This document shows, piece after piece, positions 52,358 to 62,651 of a stretch of 64,000 bases of DNA. Below the pieces are notes generated by a model. That model worked only from the letters and a program-made list of their open reading frames with translations. It ran no database searches and was not told the origin of the DNA. Position 1 is the stretch's first letter. Each line of letters begins with the position of its first letter. The translations under genes and the position numbers were made by a program. Source of the DNA: Sulfuriferula nivalis (GTDB lineage Bacteria; Pseudomonadota; Gammaproteobacteria; Burkholderiales; Sulfuriferulaceae); NCBI RefSeq assembly GCF_009937995.1, contig NZ_AP021881.1:372001-436000 (forward strand), given 5' to 3'.

Positions 52358-54162
52358 CACATACACCTCTTTTTCAAAAGATACTCGCCACCTTGCTGCA
52401 ACAAACGAGTAACTTCATCAGCAGGTACTGGTTTACTAAATAAATATCCCTGCATTTCATCACAATTCATTGCTCTCAAACATTCCATCTGCTCAACCGT
52501 CTCAACACCTTCAGCAATCACTCTTAGTTTAAGACCATGACCTAGCGCAATAATCGCAGTGACTATAGCCACATCATTCTGATCAATTGTTAAATTACGT
52601 ACAAATGACTGATCAATTTTTAACGTATCAATCGGAAAACGTTTCAGATAGCTTAGAGAAGAATAACCAGTACCAAAATCATCAATTGAGATTGTCATAC
52701 CCACATCATGAAGCATTTGCAATACCGAAATAGTTCCTTCTACATCCTTCATTACCAAGCTTTCAGTCAGCTCAACTTCCAGACAACCTGAGGCACAATC
52801 CAACCCAACTTCGTTCATTATGGAAACTATCATCTCACCTAATCCAGCTTGCCTAAACTGCACAGCCGATAAATTAACAGCCACCCGTAAAATGGATGAG
52901 TTTGTGTTTTGCCACTCCTTGATTTGTGCTGCTACAGTACGAAATATCCACTCTCCGACGGGAATAATAAGTCCAGTTTCTTCCAACAGAGGGATAAACT
53001 CAGATGGCGGAATCAGTCCTCTTTGGGGATGCTGCCAACGTAACAGAGCCTCCACCCCAAAAATTTGTCCACTTTCGAGATATATCTGCGGTTGATAATG
53101 AAGTATGAACTCGTTACGTTCCAATGCGCGGCGTAGATTACTTTCAAACATAAGCCGCTGAAGCGCACTGGCGTTCATTTGTTCTGCATAGAACTGAAAA
53201 TTGTTCCTGCCTTCACTCTTGGCATGATACATAGCTGTTTCAGCATTTTTGAGCAAAATGGTAGTATCCATCCCATCAACAGGGTAAATGCTAATGCCAA
53301 TACTAAAAGAGATAAAAACCTCATTACCTTCTATGAGAAATGGCATAGAAAGTAGATTTAAAAATGCTTGTGCTTTGTCGCTGACTTCATAAATCGCTGA
53401 AAAATCGCTCATCATGAAACAAAACTCATCTCCACCTGCACGTGCAACAGCATCTTCCTTACGAATGCTGCCTTGCAGCCTTTCGGCCACTACCTCAAGT
53501 AACTTATCACCAACTGGATGTCCTAATGATTCATTTATTTTTTTAAATAAATCAAGATCTAACATCATGATCGCTACCGACTTCCCACTACGTTCAGCAT
53601 AAGCTAGTGCGCGTTGTAATCGCTCAACAAATAAGGAGCGGTTTGGCAGATGTGTTATGCCATCGTAATGCATAATTCGGTCAATACGTCGATCTTTCTC
53701 ATCAATCTTCATCACCAATTCATGGTTAATCAGCGCTAACTGTTTATTAGCTTCATCAATTTCATAAGCTAATTGAGTTCGCTTTTTTGACAACTCAAAC
53801 TGTAAAAAAGCCGAGTACACATCTGCACGTAATGTCTCGTCATCCCATGGCTTAGTCAGATACTTATAAATTGCACCTTGATTGATTGCAGCTTTGATTG
53901 AAGTTAAGTCAGCATACCCACTCAAAATCATACGAACTGTTTCAGGATAAGCATCTCGAGCTTTTTCCAACAATGTTACACCGGTCATTTCAGGCATACG
54001 TTGATCAGTCAGAATTACACCAACACTATGCGTTGCTAAAACCTCTAATGCGGCTTTACCACTATTGGCTGTCAACACTCGATAACCATCTTGACGTAAT
54101 AAACGCACCAATGATGCAATAACATTATCTTCATCATCTACCAACAATAGCGTTCTATCCAT
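52357..54162 (-). CDS. Receiver-GGDEF-EAL c-di-GMP protein
   Basis: A 601-residue protein: receiver (V-I-L-T-D-Q-R-M-P-E-M), GGDEF domain with intact A-G-G-D-E-F, and EAL domain with G-V-E-A-L-L-R-W and I-D-D-F-G-T-G-Y-S-S-L. Both active-site motifs look complete, so it could make and break c-di-GMP depending on state. ATG 54162 has AAAAGGA upstream. It is the first gene of the signalling operon. Confidence 0.92.
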   Translation of the reverse strand: MDRTLLLVDDEDNVIASLVRLLRQDGYRVLTANSGKAALEVLATHSVGVILTDQRMPEMTGVTLLEKARDAYPETVRMILSGYADLTSIKAAINQGAIYKYLTKPWDDETLRADVYSAFLQFELSKKRTQLAYEIDEANKQLALINHELVMKIDEKDRRIDRIMHYDGITHLPNRSLFVERLQRALAYAERSGKSVAIMMLDLDLFKKINESLGHPVGDKLLEVVAERLQGSIRKEDAVARAGGDEFCFMMSDFSAIYEVSDKAQAFLNLLSMPFLIEGNEVFISFSIGISIYPVDGMDTTILLKNAETAMYHAKSEGRNNFQFYAEQMNASALQRLMFESNLRRALERNEFILHYQPQIYLESGQIFGVEALLRWQHPQRGLIPPSEFIPLLEETGLIIPVGEWIFRTVAAQIKEWQNTNSSILRVAVNLSAVQFRQAGLGEMIVSIMNEVGLDCASGCLEVELTESLVMKDVEGTISVLQMLHDVGMTISIDDFGTGYSSLSYLKRFPIDTLKIDQSFVRNLTIDQNDVAIVTAIIALGHGLKLRVIAEGVETVEQMECLRAMNCDEMQGYLFSKPVPADEVTRLLQQGGEYLLKKRCM

Positions 54163-54189
54163 GATTATCCTTTTAATTTGAGACAGCAC

Positions 54190-54811
54190 ATCAGAACCGC
54201 AAACACAACGAGTTTATGTTGATATAACATTCAAGCGATAATTTACTAAACTGACCAACACAACATATAACGTTTGTTAATTCACCAGCTTGAATCAATT
54301 TGAAATTTTTATGAAAATAGCTTACGTTTATACTGAGTTGACATAACAGCATCAGGTTTAATTTAATAGATCACACAGACATAACTTCTGCTGCTAAAGT
54401 TATGAATACTCGCATTAAACACACAACTTTATTGAAATTTTTATCTCTCTCATTAGAGCAACCATAGTCGCTTTATTATATTTTTTCTGACAGCGTAAAT
54501 TGTAATGCTATTAGCAAACTACTTACAACTCAAAAATCAATGCCATAGTAGATGATAAACCAAGCCCCTCAACAATTCCAATAGAGATAGTTATCAATCA
54601 AAAATTCTCATTGGAATATATTCAAGGTAAATGCGTGTTATATATTGATCAGATAAAATCAACATCCTGCTTATTTTATGCAAAGAAAAGCAAAGCAATC
54701 GGTCTAATCACGTAGACTTATATTCATTGTATATATCATTTCAGAAATATTTCACGATTTAGGTTGCAAATAAACCACTGTTAAAAACTAAACAGGCACA
54801 GGTGATCAGTT
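54190..54811. other. AT-rich region upstream of the signalling operon
   Basis: About 620 bases without a credible gene, repeat or tRNA. It probably holds the promoter of the minus-strand signalling operon, but no consensus stands out. No sigma-54 element was found. Confidence 0.4.
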
Positions 54812-54997
54812 TTAGGAGTGCGTCAACAGTCCTGAATTATTAAAGTAGGCATTCGTTTGCATGGTTTTTAAGTTCTTCTGACCGACTCCTTTGGCCGAGG
54901 AGGCGGTAGTAATATCGTTCAGACTGTATCCCCATTCAGGGTGGGGAATGCTCAGTCTTACCTTTACAGTTGTCGGCGCGTCAGGAAGCAATAGCAT
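54812..54997 (-). CDS. Possible small protein, uncertain
   Basis: A 61-codon frame from ATG 54997 (or TTG 55006) to TAA 54812, containing V-K-V-R-L-S-I-P-H-P-E-W-G-Y-S-L. It follows the TPR gene by 28 bases on the same strand but lacks a clear ribosome site. It might be the last gene of the nifV-fix operon or not coding at all. No family recognised. Confidence 0.3.
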   Translation of the reverse strand: MLLLPDAPTTVKVRLSIPHPEWGYSLNDITTASSAKGVGQKNLKTMQTNAYFNNSGLLTHS

Positions 54998-55024
54998 CAG
55001 TTTCAATGCATCAGTGATTGATTG

Positions 55025-55516
55025 CTAGATCACCTCACCAGCCAGATCGCGTATGACTGAGCTGCCTACTGTATCACTGGGATCCAGTTCTCGTAGTTTG
55101 TCGAGCAGCGCCAGGCTTTCAGCGCGTCGTCCCAGACGCAGGCGGATGAAAGCCAGTGCTTTGATGGTAAACAGGTAGAAGTGTTGCGGTTCTTCGGTTG
55201 GGCTCCAGTTTGTGCTCTGTATCGATAACTGGGACCAGTCTGGAGAAAAACCGCCCTTCTGTGCGGCAGTTGCCAACCCCATCAGGGCTACTTTTTCTGC
55301 ATCTGCCAGACGGAATTTATAGAAATAGAATTTGTACAGGGCGAAGTAAACTGGCAGGCAGGTGGGGCTGATAGCCTGGGCACTCCATAGTATCGCTTCG
55401 GCGCGGCTGGTTTGCTGATATGCGGCTGCAGCATCCTGTAGTAATTGTGCGATGACAGGGCTTGCTTCGCCACCGAACAGATCAACCGGGTCGCCGATAG
55501 TATTCATGGATTTCAT
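55025..55516 (-). CDS. TPR-like nif-associated protein, copy 2
   Basis: A 163-residue helical protein, paralog of the one at 714-1301: shared blocks are F-A-L-Y-K-F-Y-F-Y-K-F-R-L, F-Y-L-F-T-I-K-A and L-R-E-L-D-P-S-D. It lacks the ~30 N-terminal residues of copy 1. Its start overlaps the stop of the thioredoxin-like ferredoxin gene (TAATG), so it is linked to that ferredoxin; ATG 55507 is possible. Confidence 0.78.
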   Translation of the reverse strand: MKSMNTIGDPVDLFGGEASPVIAQLLQDAAAAYQQTSRAEAILWSAQAISPTCLPVYFALYKFYFYKFRLADAEKVALMGLATAAQKGGFSPDWSQLSIQSTNWSPTEEPQHFYLFTIKALAFIRLRLGRRAESLALLDKLRELDPSDTVGSSVIRDLAGEVI

Positions 55517-55839
55517 TACCAGCTTCCTGCAGGAACACGTAAACGTTCAACAGGTACATCATTAATAAGGTGTGAATCGAGAATCTCCATAACATCTTCT
55601 TTGGTGACATGGCCATAGAGTATGCCTTCTGGATAGACCAGTACGTTTGCACCTTGATCGCAGGGGCCGAGGCAGCCGGAATAAGTCACCGCGATACGGT
55701 CATAGGCATTGCGCTTTTGCAGTTCTTGCCAGAATGTCTGCAATACGTCGTTACAGCCTTTTTGTGCACATGAGCCGCGTGGATGACCAGCAGGGCGAGA
55801 TTGTGAACAGACAAATACGTGTTTGACTGGCTTGGACAT
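55516..55839 (-). CDS. Thioredoxin-like [2Fe-2S] ferredoxin
   Basis: A 107-residue ferredoxin of the thioredoxin-like fold. Cysteines lie in F-V-C-S-Q-S-R-P, G-S-C-A-Q-K-G-C and S-G-C-L-G-P-C-D-Q-G, the pattern of the Shethna protein type seen near nif genes. It may protect nitrogenase or carry electrons. GGGGAAA precedes the ATG. Confidence 0.9.
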   Translation of the reverse strand: MSKPVKHVFVCSQSRPAGHPRGSCAQKGCNDVLQTFWQELQKRNAYDRIAVTYSGCLGPCDQGANVLVYPEGILYGHVTKEDVMEILDSHLINDVPVERLRVPAGSW

Positions 55840-55872
55840 GGTGTTTCCCCTTTAAGAAGTAAAGTTGTGTAT

Positions 55873-56160
55873 TCAGTAACCTGGTTTTATCGTCACATCA
55901 CCGAGCACCAGCGTCTGGCAGGCAAGGCGCATATTGGCCTTGGCCTTTTTTTCAGCGAGCGTGGCGAGTTCTATGGGGGAGGGGATAGACAGATTCTCCA
56001 TGCCCGTAACGATTTCAGTTAAGCAAGTGCCACAATCACTTTCGCGGCAGCCGTAAACAATGCCTGCGCCGACCTTTTCCGAGACTTCTATGATGCGGGT
56101 GCCTGCTGGTACCGTGACTGATACGCCGATGTCGGCGAAGGTAAGTATTGCTTTGGCCAT
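55873..56160 (-). CDS. [2Fe-2S] ferredoxin
   Basis: A 95-residue ferredoxin with ligands in Y-G-C-R-E-S-D-C-G-T-C and R-L-A-C-Q-T. Its first 35 residues are nearly the same as those of the next upstream gene (I-I-E-V-S-E-K-V-G), so the two are recent duplicates. GGAGAA precedes ATG 56160. Confidence 0.9.
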   Translation of the reverse strand: MAKAILTFADIGVSVTVPAGTRIIEVSEKVGAGIVYGCRESDCGTCLTEIVTGMENLSIPSPIELATLAEKKAKANMRLACQTLVLGDVTIKPGY

Positions 56161-56187
56161 GACGGTTCTCCTCGAATATGTGGGTGG

Positions 56188-56547
56188 TTATATAGGCGCC
56201 ACGGTAGCGTCACCGAACACTTGTGTCTGGCAGGCAAGACGGCATGTTTTTCCTGCAAAATTTTCACGACGCATCATAGACTGAAGTGACTCAAGATCAC
56301 CTGCGCTACGCCAGCCATCCAGCACTTCCTGAAAGTGTGCGAATAAGGTGGCTTCCTCCAGGGAGGAGGGCGTGGAGAGATTTTCTGCACCGTCAAGCAC
56401 AGTAAATAAACAGCTGCCACAATCCCCTTCACGGCAGTTGTAAGCGATGTAAGAGCCTACTTTTTCTGATATTTCGATGATGCGTGTGCCAACGGGTACT
56501 GTGACAGTGACATTGACATCTGCAAATTTTATTTTCGCCTTAGCCAT
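56188..56547 (-). CDS. [2Fe-2S] ferredoxin with insertion
   Basis: A 119-residue ferredoxin: ligands in Y-N-C-R-E-G-D-C-G-S-C and C-R-L-A-C-Q-T. Compared with the 95-residue neighbour it has ~25 extra residues (F-Q-E-V-L-D-G-W-R-S-A-G-D) between the third and fourth ligands. An extra cysteine (T-C-R-L-A-C) is next to the fourth. It lies downstream of the flavodiiron gene and may be its electron donor. Confidence 0.88.
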   Translation of the reverse strand: MAKAKIKFADVNVTVTVPVGTRIIEISEKVGSYIAYNCREGDCGSCLFTVLDGAENLSTPSSLEEATLFAHFQEVLDGWRSAGDLESLQSMMRRENFAGKTCRLACQTQVFGDATVAPI

Positions 56548-56601
56548 GATTATTTCCCGATATTGAGTTTATAAATTGGATGTTATCCACATTGTTTGTC
56601 G

Positions 56602-57864
56602 CTACAGTTGAGACATATCTATTTCCCGTGCGCGTGGTTTGCCCATGAGAAAAGCACCAATATCCCGACCATAATCCCGACAGTCTTCCAGTTCGACATC
56701 GCTCGGAATAAGCTTGATACGCAAGCCGCCAGCGGGTACGCGCATTTTTAGACCTCTTAGCCTGTCCTCGACCATACGCACCGCTTCGCCTGACCAGCCA
56801 TAGGAACCAAATGCGCCTGCAACTTTGCCTTTTACGTTGATTTTGGCGAAGGAAGACAGCAGATCCCATACTGGCTTTACTGCATCACCATTGATGGTGG
56901 GCGAACCGACTAAAATAGCATCTGCATCTTCGACCAAGTCAACAAAGGGTTCGACTTCTCCACCTTCCAGGTCATACAGGGAAATACGAAAGCCGCCGAT
57001 TTCCAGCGCGCCATCACGTATTGCTTCTGCCATGTGCATGGTGTTGCCATAGGAGCTGATGTAGAAAATAAGCATGGTTTTGACGTCATGGTCGATTTCC
57101 AGATGCAGTTGAGGTGTGGACAGTTCACGGTAGCGTTCAACGTAATGACGTGGATGGTCGCGCAGGATAGGGCCGTGCGTGGGTGCAATAAGGTTGATCT
57201 GTAACGGTTCGATCAGCTCCAGTGCACTCAGCACATACTGCTTGAATGGCCGCATGATATGCGAGTAATAGTATTCGAAGGAGAAGCGGAAGTCGCCCAC
57301 GCTGTCGTTGAACAGCTGTTCGTCACAATAGTGGCAGCCGAACACGTCACCGGAGAACAGTACGCCTTCTTCTTCCAGATAAGTGCATTGCGTATCCGGC
57401 CAGTGCAGGTAAGGCGTATTTAAAAAACGTAAAGTGCGGTCGCCAAGACTGACGCGATCGTTGGTGGTGACCGGCGTATAGGCGATGTTGCTGTTGTTAA
57501 GCAGCGCCTTGAGCATGAGCTGAGCGGCATCTGAAATGTACAGTGTTGCCTGCGGTGCACGACGCATCAGTTCCGGTAACGCGCCAGAGTGATCCGGCTC
57601 CAGATGATTGAGTACGATGACCTTGATTTCGCTATAGTCTGCAACCGCTTCCAGCCGGGTAAAAAACTGGTCGGCTGTTTCAGCCTTGACGGTGTCGATG
57701 ACCGCGACGCCTTCGGAGCCGCGTACCAGATAGGCATTGTAGGTGGTACCGTTCGGCGTCTTGAGAATAACGTCGAAAGTACGCATCTTCGGGTCGAATG
57801 CGCCTATCCAGTGGACCCTGTCGGTCACTGCCATCGGCTCAGCCGTAGCTTCATGCCTGGACAT
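56602..57864 (-). CDS. Flavodiiron protein (O2/NO reductase)
   Basis: A 420-residue A-type flavodiiron protein: metallo-beta-lactamase-like domain with iron ligands in H-L-E-P-D-H-S-G, G-D-V-F-G-C-H and P-T-H-G-P, then a flavodoxin domain (Y-I-S-S-Y-G-N-T-M-H, G-S-P-T-I-N-G). These proteins reduce O2 to water or NO to N2O in the cytoplasm using a small Fe-S protein. In a nif operon, O2 removal near nitrogenase is the probable role. Confidence 0.92.
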   Translation of the reverse strand: MSRHEATAEPMAVTDRVHWIGAFDPKMRTFDVILKTPNGTTYNAYLVRGSEGVAVIDTVKAETADQFFTRLEAVADYSEIKVIVLNHLEPDHSGALPELMRRAPQATLYISDAAQLMLKALLNNSNIAYTPVTTNDRVSLGDRTLRFLNTPYLHWPDTQCTYLEEEGVLFSGDVFGCHYCDEQLFNDSVGDFRFSFEYYYSHIMRPFKQYVLSALELIEPLQINLIAPTHGPILRDHPRHYVERYRELSTPQLHLEIDHDVKTMLIFYISSYGNTMHMAEAIRDGALEIGGFRISLYDLEGGEVEPFVDLVEDADAILVGSPTINGDAVKPVWDLLSSFAKINVKGKVAGAFGSYGWSGEAVRMVEDRLRGLKMRVPAGGLRIKLIPSDVELEDCRDYGRDIGAFLMGKPRAREIDMSQL

Positions 57865-57868
57865 GATA

Positions 57869-58165
57869 TTAGCCGAATTTAAACAGCACGCCGTAGCCGC
57901 CGCGCGGATATTCCCAGGCCACGTTGCGATGATCGTTGCAGATGATGCGACAGGTGCCGCATTCCAGACAACCGTCGGTAATCAGTACGACGCGGCCGTT
58001 ACCTTCCAGTGTGTAGCAGCCAGCTGGGCAACATACAGTGCATTGCTGGGTTTCACACTCTGACGCACATAATTCTTCATCCTTGATCTGGATGTGCGGG
58101 CGTCCGGCATCAACGCGATAACGGTTCTGGAACAGCTTTTCTTCGACTTTGACGTTGGTGCTCAT
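57869..58165 (-). CDS. fixX: FixX ferredoxin-like protein
   Basis: A 98-residue protein with the FixX pattern: C-x-x-x-C region ([18 protein letters not shown]) and the main set [11 protein letters not shown]. It is the ferredoxin subunit of the FixABCX complex. ATG 58165 is preceded by GGAGGG and overlaps the fixC stop. Confidence 0.93.
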   Translation of the reverse strand: MSTNVKVEEKLFQNRYRVDAGRPHIQIKDEELCASECETQQCTVCCPAGCYTLEGNGRVVLITDGCLECGTCRIICNDHRNVAWEYPRGGYGVLFKFG

Positions 58166-59460
58166 TCGAAAGCCCTCCACAGTTTATAGGCGTCGCCCAT
58201 CAGTCCGAACAGCGAACGCCGTTGTTTGAAATTGGCCATGATCTGCTTTTCCTTGGTCTTCTTGTCGATGCCGTCAACCCGCAGCATCTTGTGCGCGGCC
58301 TGATTGAGCATTTCCGGATAAGTCGTGAAGAATTGCGGATTGGCATGGAACACATCGGGCATGTTCTTGTATTTCTTCAGATCCTTGATGACGAAGGATT
58401 CATTCAGTTTTTCGCGATAGCGCGCCAGATTTTTTGCCGTAAATGGTTTTTGCTCGGCAGCGAGTTCGATCACCGTTTCTGCAGCAAAACAGCCAGTGGT
58501 CATCGCCAGATTGGAGCCTTCGCGGTGCATGGCGTTGACGAACATGCCGGAGTCGCCGACTATCATCCAGCCGTCGCCGCATAATTCCGGAATCGCCTTG
58601 TAGCCGCCCTCGGGGATCAGATGTGCGGTGTATTCCTTCATTTCGCCGCCTTCCAGTATCGGGGCGATGGAAGGGTGGGCTTTCATTTCTTCCAGCAGCT
58701 GATACGGTGTGATTTTCTGCTGCTTGAGATCGGAGAGCATGCAGCCTACGCCTATGGTCAGCGATTCTTTGTTGGTGTAGAGGAAGCCTGTTCCCATCAT
58801 GCCTTTGGTGATTTTGCCTGCCATTTCGATGACCACACCCGCGTCGCCGTTGACGTTAAAGCGCGCTTCCACGGTTTCCTGCGGCATGAAGTGGATTTCC
58901 TTCACCGCCAGCGCTACGTTTTTCGGTTCCAGTTCGGGGTGGAACCCGGCTTTGGTGGCGAGCAGCGAATTGACTCCGTCGGCGAGGATGACGATGTCGG
59001 CATAGATAGAGCCACCAAGGCGGTCGGTCTGTACGCCGATGACACGTTTGCCGTCCATCAGCAGGTCGGAAACGGTCGTTTCGCAGATCAGCATCGCGCC
59101 AGCTTCCTGCACTTTCTCCGAGAACCACTTGTCGAACTGGGCGCGGATGATGGTGTAGCGGTTGTACGGTGGCTTATTGAAGTCATCCGAACGATAATTG
59201 GAGCCCACATAGGATTCATCATCCAGCACCCACATGCGTTGCTCGATGATGTGGCGTTCCAGCGGTGCGTCGTCGCGGAAATCGGGGATGATTTTTTCCA
59301 GTGCATCCGAATACAGGATCGCGCCTTGTACGTTCTTTGAACCCGGGTATTCACCACGCTCCAGTTGTAATACCTTGAGTCCGGCTTTCGCCATGGTGTA
59401 GGCGGCGGCATTGCCGGAAGGCCCCGCGCCGACTACGATAGCATCAAATTTTTCAGCCAT
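58162..59460 (-). CDS. fixC: FixC, quinone-reducing flavoprotein
   Basis: A 432-residue FAD protein related to ETF:quinone oxidoreductase: [13 protein letters not shown] at the start, I-L-A-D-G-V-N-S in the middle and V-G-D-S-G-M-F-V-N later. FixABCX splits electrons from NADH between quinone and ferredoxin or flavodoxin, giving nitrogenase low-potential electrons. Confidence 0.95.
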   Translation of the reverse strand: MAEKFDAIVVGAGPSGNAAAYTMAKAGLKVLQLERGEYPGSKNVQGAILYSDALEKIIPDFRDDAPLERHIIEQRMWVLDDESYVGSNYRSDDFNKPPYNRYTIIRAQFDKWFSEKVQEAGAMLICETTVSDLLMDGKRVIGVQTDRLGGSIYADIVILADGVNSLLATKAGFHPELEPKNVALAVKEIHFMPQETVEARFNVNGDAGVVIEMAGKITKGMMGTGFLYTNKESLTIGVGCMLSDLKQQKITPYQLLEEMKAHPSIAPILEGGEMKEYTAHLIPEGGYKAIPELCGDGWMIVGDSGMFVNAMHREGSNLAMTTGCFAAETVIELAAEQKPFTAKNLARYREKLNESFVIKDLKKYKNMPDVFHANPQFFTTYPEMLNQAAHKMLRVDGIDKKTKEKQIMANFKQRRSLFGLMGDAYKLWRAFE

Positions 59461-59471
59461 GATTTTCTCCT

Positions 59472-60569
59472 TTAGCTCGCCACGCGCGCGACTGCGAGTT
59501 GTTGCTTGAATGTTTCCGTCAGCGCCGGCAGTATGGTCATGGCGTTGCCGACGATGCCGTAAGTGGCGAATTCGAAAATGGCGGCGTTCGGGTCGTTATT
59601 GATGGCAATAATGACGTCCGAGCCTTCCATGCCGACGCGGTGCTGGATCGCGCCAGATATGCCGGCAGCGATGTAGAGCTTGGGACGTACGGTTTTGCCC
59701 GATTGCCCGACTTGACGTTCGGCATCTACCCAGCCTGCCTGTACCACTGGCCGTGTAGCACCGACTTCTGCGCCTAGCACTTGTGCTAAATCCCATATCA
59801 GCTGGAAGTTTTCTGGTTTCTTCATGCCGCGACCGCCAGCAATGATGATGTCGGCAAACGGCAGCTGAGGTTTGTCCTGGTTTTCGTCGGGTATGTATGC
59901 CAAAACTTTGGTGATAATGCTGGTCTCGATCAGCCCTAGTGGGTGCTCGATGATGCGACCTGTGCGAGTGGCGTTGCGGTCGGGCATGGACATCACCCGC
60001 GGGCGTATGGTTGCCATTTGCGGACGGTAATTCTTGGTGATGATGGTGCACAGCAGGCTGCCGCCGAAAGTTGGGCGTGTTGCTGCCAGACCCCGATTGT
60101 CCGGATCTATATTCAGCTCGGTACAGTCAGCGGTAAGACCCGTTTGTAACGTAGTAGCGACGCTACCAGCCAGATCACGTCCCTGGGTGGTTGCACCGAG
60201 CAACAGGATTTCTGGTTGGTAGGCGTTGACCAGATCGGTGAGCCCTTTGGTAAAGGATTCATTGCGATAATTGCTGAGGACAGTATCTTCGATCAGATAG
60301 CAATTGTCGGCACCGTGGAAGAAAGATTCCTCACAGAAGCGTCGCGTGGGTAGTCCCGGCGCTCCCATGACCACGCCAGATAATTCAACACCTAACTTGT
60401 CGGCCAGTTTGCGGCCTTCGCCCAGCAATTCCCACGATACCGGGTGCACTTCACCGCGTTCGTGTTCGATGAAGACCCAGACGCCTTTATAGGCTTTGAG
60501 TCGTTCGTCGAGTTCAAAATTACCGCGTCCTGCGGGTTTTTTTGCTGGTGCTGCGTTTGTTTCGCTCAT
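59472..60569 (-). CDS. fixB: FixB (electron transfer flavoprotein alpha)
   Basis: A 365-residue ETF-alpha: the C-terminal FAD domain has [23 protein letters not shown] and I-N-N-D-P-N-A. A ~20-residue Ala/Pro/Lys N-terminal extension precedes the ETF domain. It forms the bifurcating unit with FixA. Confidence 0.95.
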   Translation of the reverse strand: MSETNAAPAKKPAGRGNFELDERLKAYKGVWVFIEHERGEVHPVSWELLGEGRKLADKLGVELSGVVMGAPGLPTRRFCEESFFHGADNCYLIEDTVLSNYRNESFTKGLTDLVNAYQPEILLLGATTQGRDLAGSVATTLQTGLTADCTELNIDPDNRGLAATRPTFGGSLLCTIITKNYRPQMATIRPRVMSMPDRNATRTGRIIEHPLGLIETSIITKVLAYIPDENQDKPQLPFADIIIAGGRGMKKPENFQLIWDLAQVLGAEVGATRPVVQAGWVDAERQVGQSGKTVRPKLYIAAGISGAIQHRVGMEGSDVIIAINNDPNAAIFEFATYGIVGNAMTILPALTETFKQQLAVARVAS

Positions 60570-60602
60570 GATCTACCTCGCTTAAATATGCCGGCTTGCT
60601 GT

Positions 60603-61448
60603 TCAGGCTGCTTGCTTGACTATGCTGTCGCACAGTTTCGGATGCTGAGTGAACAGCTTGTTTATCAGCGTCAGCGAAATGTCGCGTGGTTCGTGGCTTT
60701 CGGTGTCGATGATTTCGGCGGGTTTGGTGTTGGGCTGTGGCGCGAACACCTTGCTCACCAGCGTCGGTGAACCTTTTAAACCGATTTTGCTGACGTCTTC
60801 GATACCGGCTGTATCCTTGTTCCAGAAATTGACTGGGTAACGCGCAGCGCGGAACATGTTTTCCATGGTGGCAAAACGCATTTCGTTGGTACCTTCGAGC
60901 ATGGTGATAAGGCACGGCAGTTTGGTTTGCAGGACTTGCACGCCGCCTTCGGCACGGCGTTGTACCTGAATTTCTCCCTTGCTCATATCCAGCGTGTCAA
61001 TTTGCGAGACATAGGTGAGTAATTGCATATTCAGTCGCTTGGCAATGCCAGGGCCAACCTGTGCAGTGTCGCCGTCTATGGTCTGTTTGCCAGCGAAGAC
61101 CATGTCTACTTTCATGTCCTTCTCTATCTGCTGGATGGCAGAAGCCAGTGCAAATGAAGTCGCCAAGGTATCGGCACCAGCAAAGGCGCGATCGGTAACC
61201 AGAATGGCAGCGTCAGCACCGAAGGCAATGCATTTCTTCAATGCACCTTCTGCCTGCGGGGGGCCCATGCTGATCACCGTGACACGACCACCGTGCTTGT
61301 CTTTCAGACGTAGCGCCTCTTCCAGAGAAAATAAATCGTAGGGATTGACGATGGCGGGTACACCCTGGCGCATGATGGTATTAGTCACTGGGTGGACACG
61401 TATCTGTGCGCTATCTGGTACTTGCTTGATACAGACGACGATATGCAT
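60603..61448 (-). CDS. fixA: FixA (electron transfer flavoprotein beta)
   Basis: A 281-residue ETF-beta with V-C-I-K-Q-V-P-D-S at the start, N-P-Y-D-L-F-S-L-E-E-A-L and the nucleotide-binding G-K-Q-T-I-D-G-D-T-A-Q-V-G-P. Length is typical of FixA. It is the first fix gene, ten bases downstream of nifW. Confidence 0.95.
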   Translation of the reverse strand: MHIVVCIKQVPDSAQIRVHPVTNTIMRQGVPAIVNPYDLFSLEEALRLKDKHGGRVTVISMGPPQAEGALKKCIAFGADAAILVTDRAFAGADTLATSFALASAIQQIEKDMKVDMVFAGKQTIDGDTAQVGPGIAKRLNMQLLTYVSQIDTLDMSKGEIQVQRRAEGGVQVLQTKLPCLITMLEGTNEMRFATMENMFRAARYPVNFWNKDTAGIEDVSKIGLKGSPTLVSKVFAPQPNTKPAEIIDTESHEPRDISLTLINKLFTQHPKLCDSIVKQAA

Positions 61449-61458
61449 GGCTGTCTCC

Positions 61459-61788
61459 TTAACTCACCGTAGGCAGCGTGGATCTGAGTTTATCCAGACC
61501 AAAACTTTTGGCTTCAGCATCCTGAAATACTTTGAATACTTTTTCCTGTGCGGCATTGGAGTTAACGAAATCTTCATAAGCACGCATCAAAAATCCCCGG
61601 TACTGTTTGAACAAGGCAACTTCGTCTAGCACTTCAGGACTTTTATCCTGACGCATGTACTGATAGAAGCGCTTGAGGATGTGTAGTCGGTTTACATTAA
61701 CGACTGTCTCATCGTAAGGAATTCCAAAATAGTTAAGGAACTCTTCAGCGGCAGAAAATTGTTTCAATTGTTGTATCATTTCACTCAT
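61459..61788 (-). CDS. nifW: NifW
   Basis: A 109-residue NifW, a protein that helps mature or protect the MoFe protein. Family features: A-E-E-F-L-N-Y-F-G-I-P-Y-D at the start, N-R-L-H-I-L-K-R-F-Y-Q-Y, and F-K-Q-Y-R-G-F-L-M-R-A-Y. GGAGAA lies before ATG 61788. Confidence 0.94.
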   Translation of the reverse strand: MSEMIQQLKQFSAAEEFLNYFGIPYDETVVNVNRLHILKRFYQYMRQDKSPEVLDEVALFKQYRGFLMRAYEDFVNSNAAQEKVFKVFQDAEAKSFGLDKLRSTLPTVS

Positions 61789-61800
61789 AGCAGTTTCTCC

Positions 61801-62634
61801 TTAGTGATGTTTGGATGAATGTTTCGATGTCTGGGTGGTGTCAGCTTTCAGGCTGCCATCGAAAGTGGGTTGTGCACAATTATCGCTATCGCAGGTTTGG
61901 CAAATGCCGACAGTGCTATCTTCACCTGCCAGTTTTGCCACTTGCTGCTCTAACCCGGCAATGCGGTCTAGCAAACAGCTGATGGCTTTACCAACTGGGT
62001 CAGGCATGCGGTGGTGGTCGAGATCAATGCCATCTGCTGTAATGCGGCGCTGATGCTTGGGCAACACCATGCGACCAGGAATGCCGACCACGGTCATCTC
62101 TGCGCTAATATCTTCTATTACTACGGAATTGGCGGCTATGCGGGCATTCTGGCCAATGGTGATTGGGCCCAGTATCTTTGCCCCGGCACCTACTACTACG
62201 CCATCGTTCAGTGTTGGGTGACGTTTGCCAGGATTCCACGTCGTACCACCAAGAGTGACACCGTGATACAGGGTAACGTCATTGCCAATTTCTGCAGTTT
62301 CACCGATGACAACGCCGCAGCCGTGGTCGATGAAAAAACGGCGTCCTATAGTTGCGCCCGGATGGATGTCGATTTGCGTTAGCATGCGTGCAATAAAACT
62401 GATACAGCGTCCGCCATAGCGTAGTTTGCGCCGCCATAATGCATGGGCGACGCGATACAGCAGCAGTGCATGAACGCCAGGATAAAGGCTGACTACTTCC
62501 AGCATATTGCGGGCAGCCGGGTCGCGCTCAAATACACAGGTGATATCCTCGTGCACCATTCCCCATAAGGTTGGCTTAGACAATGCTTCAACCTGTGGGG
62601 CTGCTTGGGTAGGGTTGTCAGCCAGTGCAGTCAT
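61801..62634 (-). CDS. nifP: Serine O-acetyltransferase (NifP/CysE type)
   Basis: A 277-residue CysE-family enzyme making O-acetylserine for cysteine synthesis, which feeds NifS. The left-handed beta-helix hexapeptide repeats include [21 protein letters not shown] and L-Y-H-G-V-T-L-G-G. The C-terminal ~75 residues extend beyond CysE and carry C-x-x-C-x4-C, perhaps metal-binding. ATG 62634 is chosen; GTG 62655, overlapping the nifV stop, is possible. Confidence 0.9.
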   Translation of the reverse strand: MTALADNPTQAAPQVEALSKPTLWGMVHEDITCVFERDPAARNMLEVVSLYPGVHALLLYRVAHALWRRKLRYGGRCISFIARMLTQIDIHPGATIGRRFFIDHGCGVVIGETAEIGNDVTLYHGVTLGGTTWNPGKRHPTLNDGVVVGAGAKILGPITIGQNARIAANSVVIEDISAEMTVVGIPGRMVLPKHQRRITADGIDLDHHRMPDPVGKAISCLLDRIAGLEQQVAKLAGEDSTVGICQTCDSDNCAQPTFDGSLKADTTQTSKHSSKHH

Positions 62635-62651
62635 GGTGGGTTTCTCGTTAA

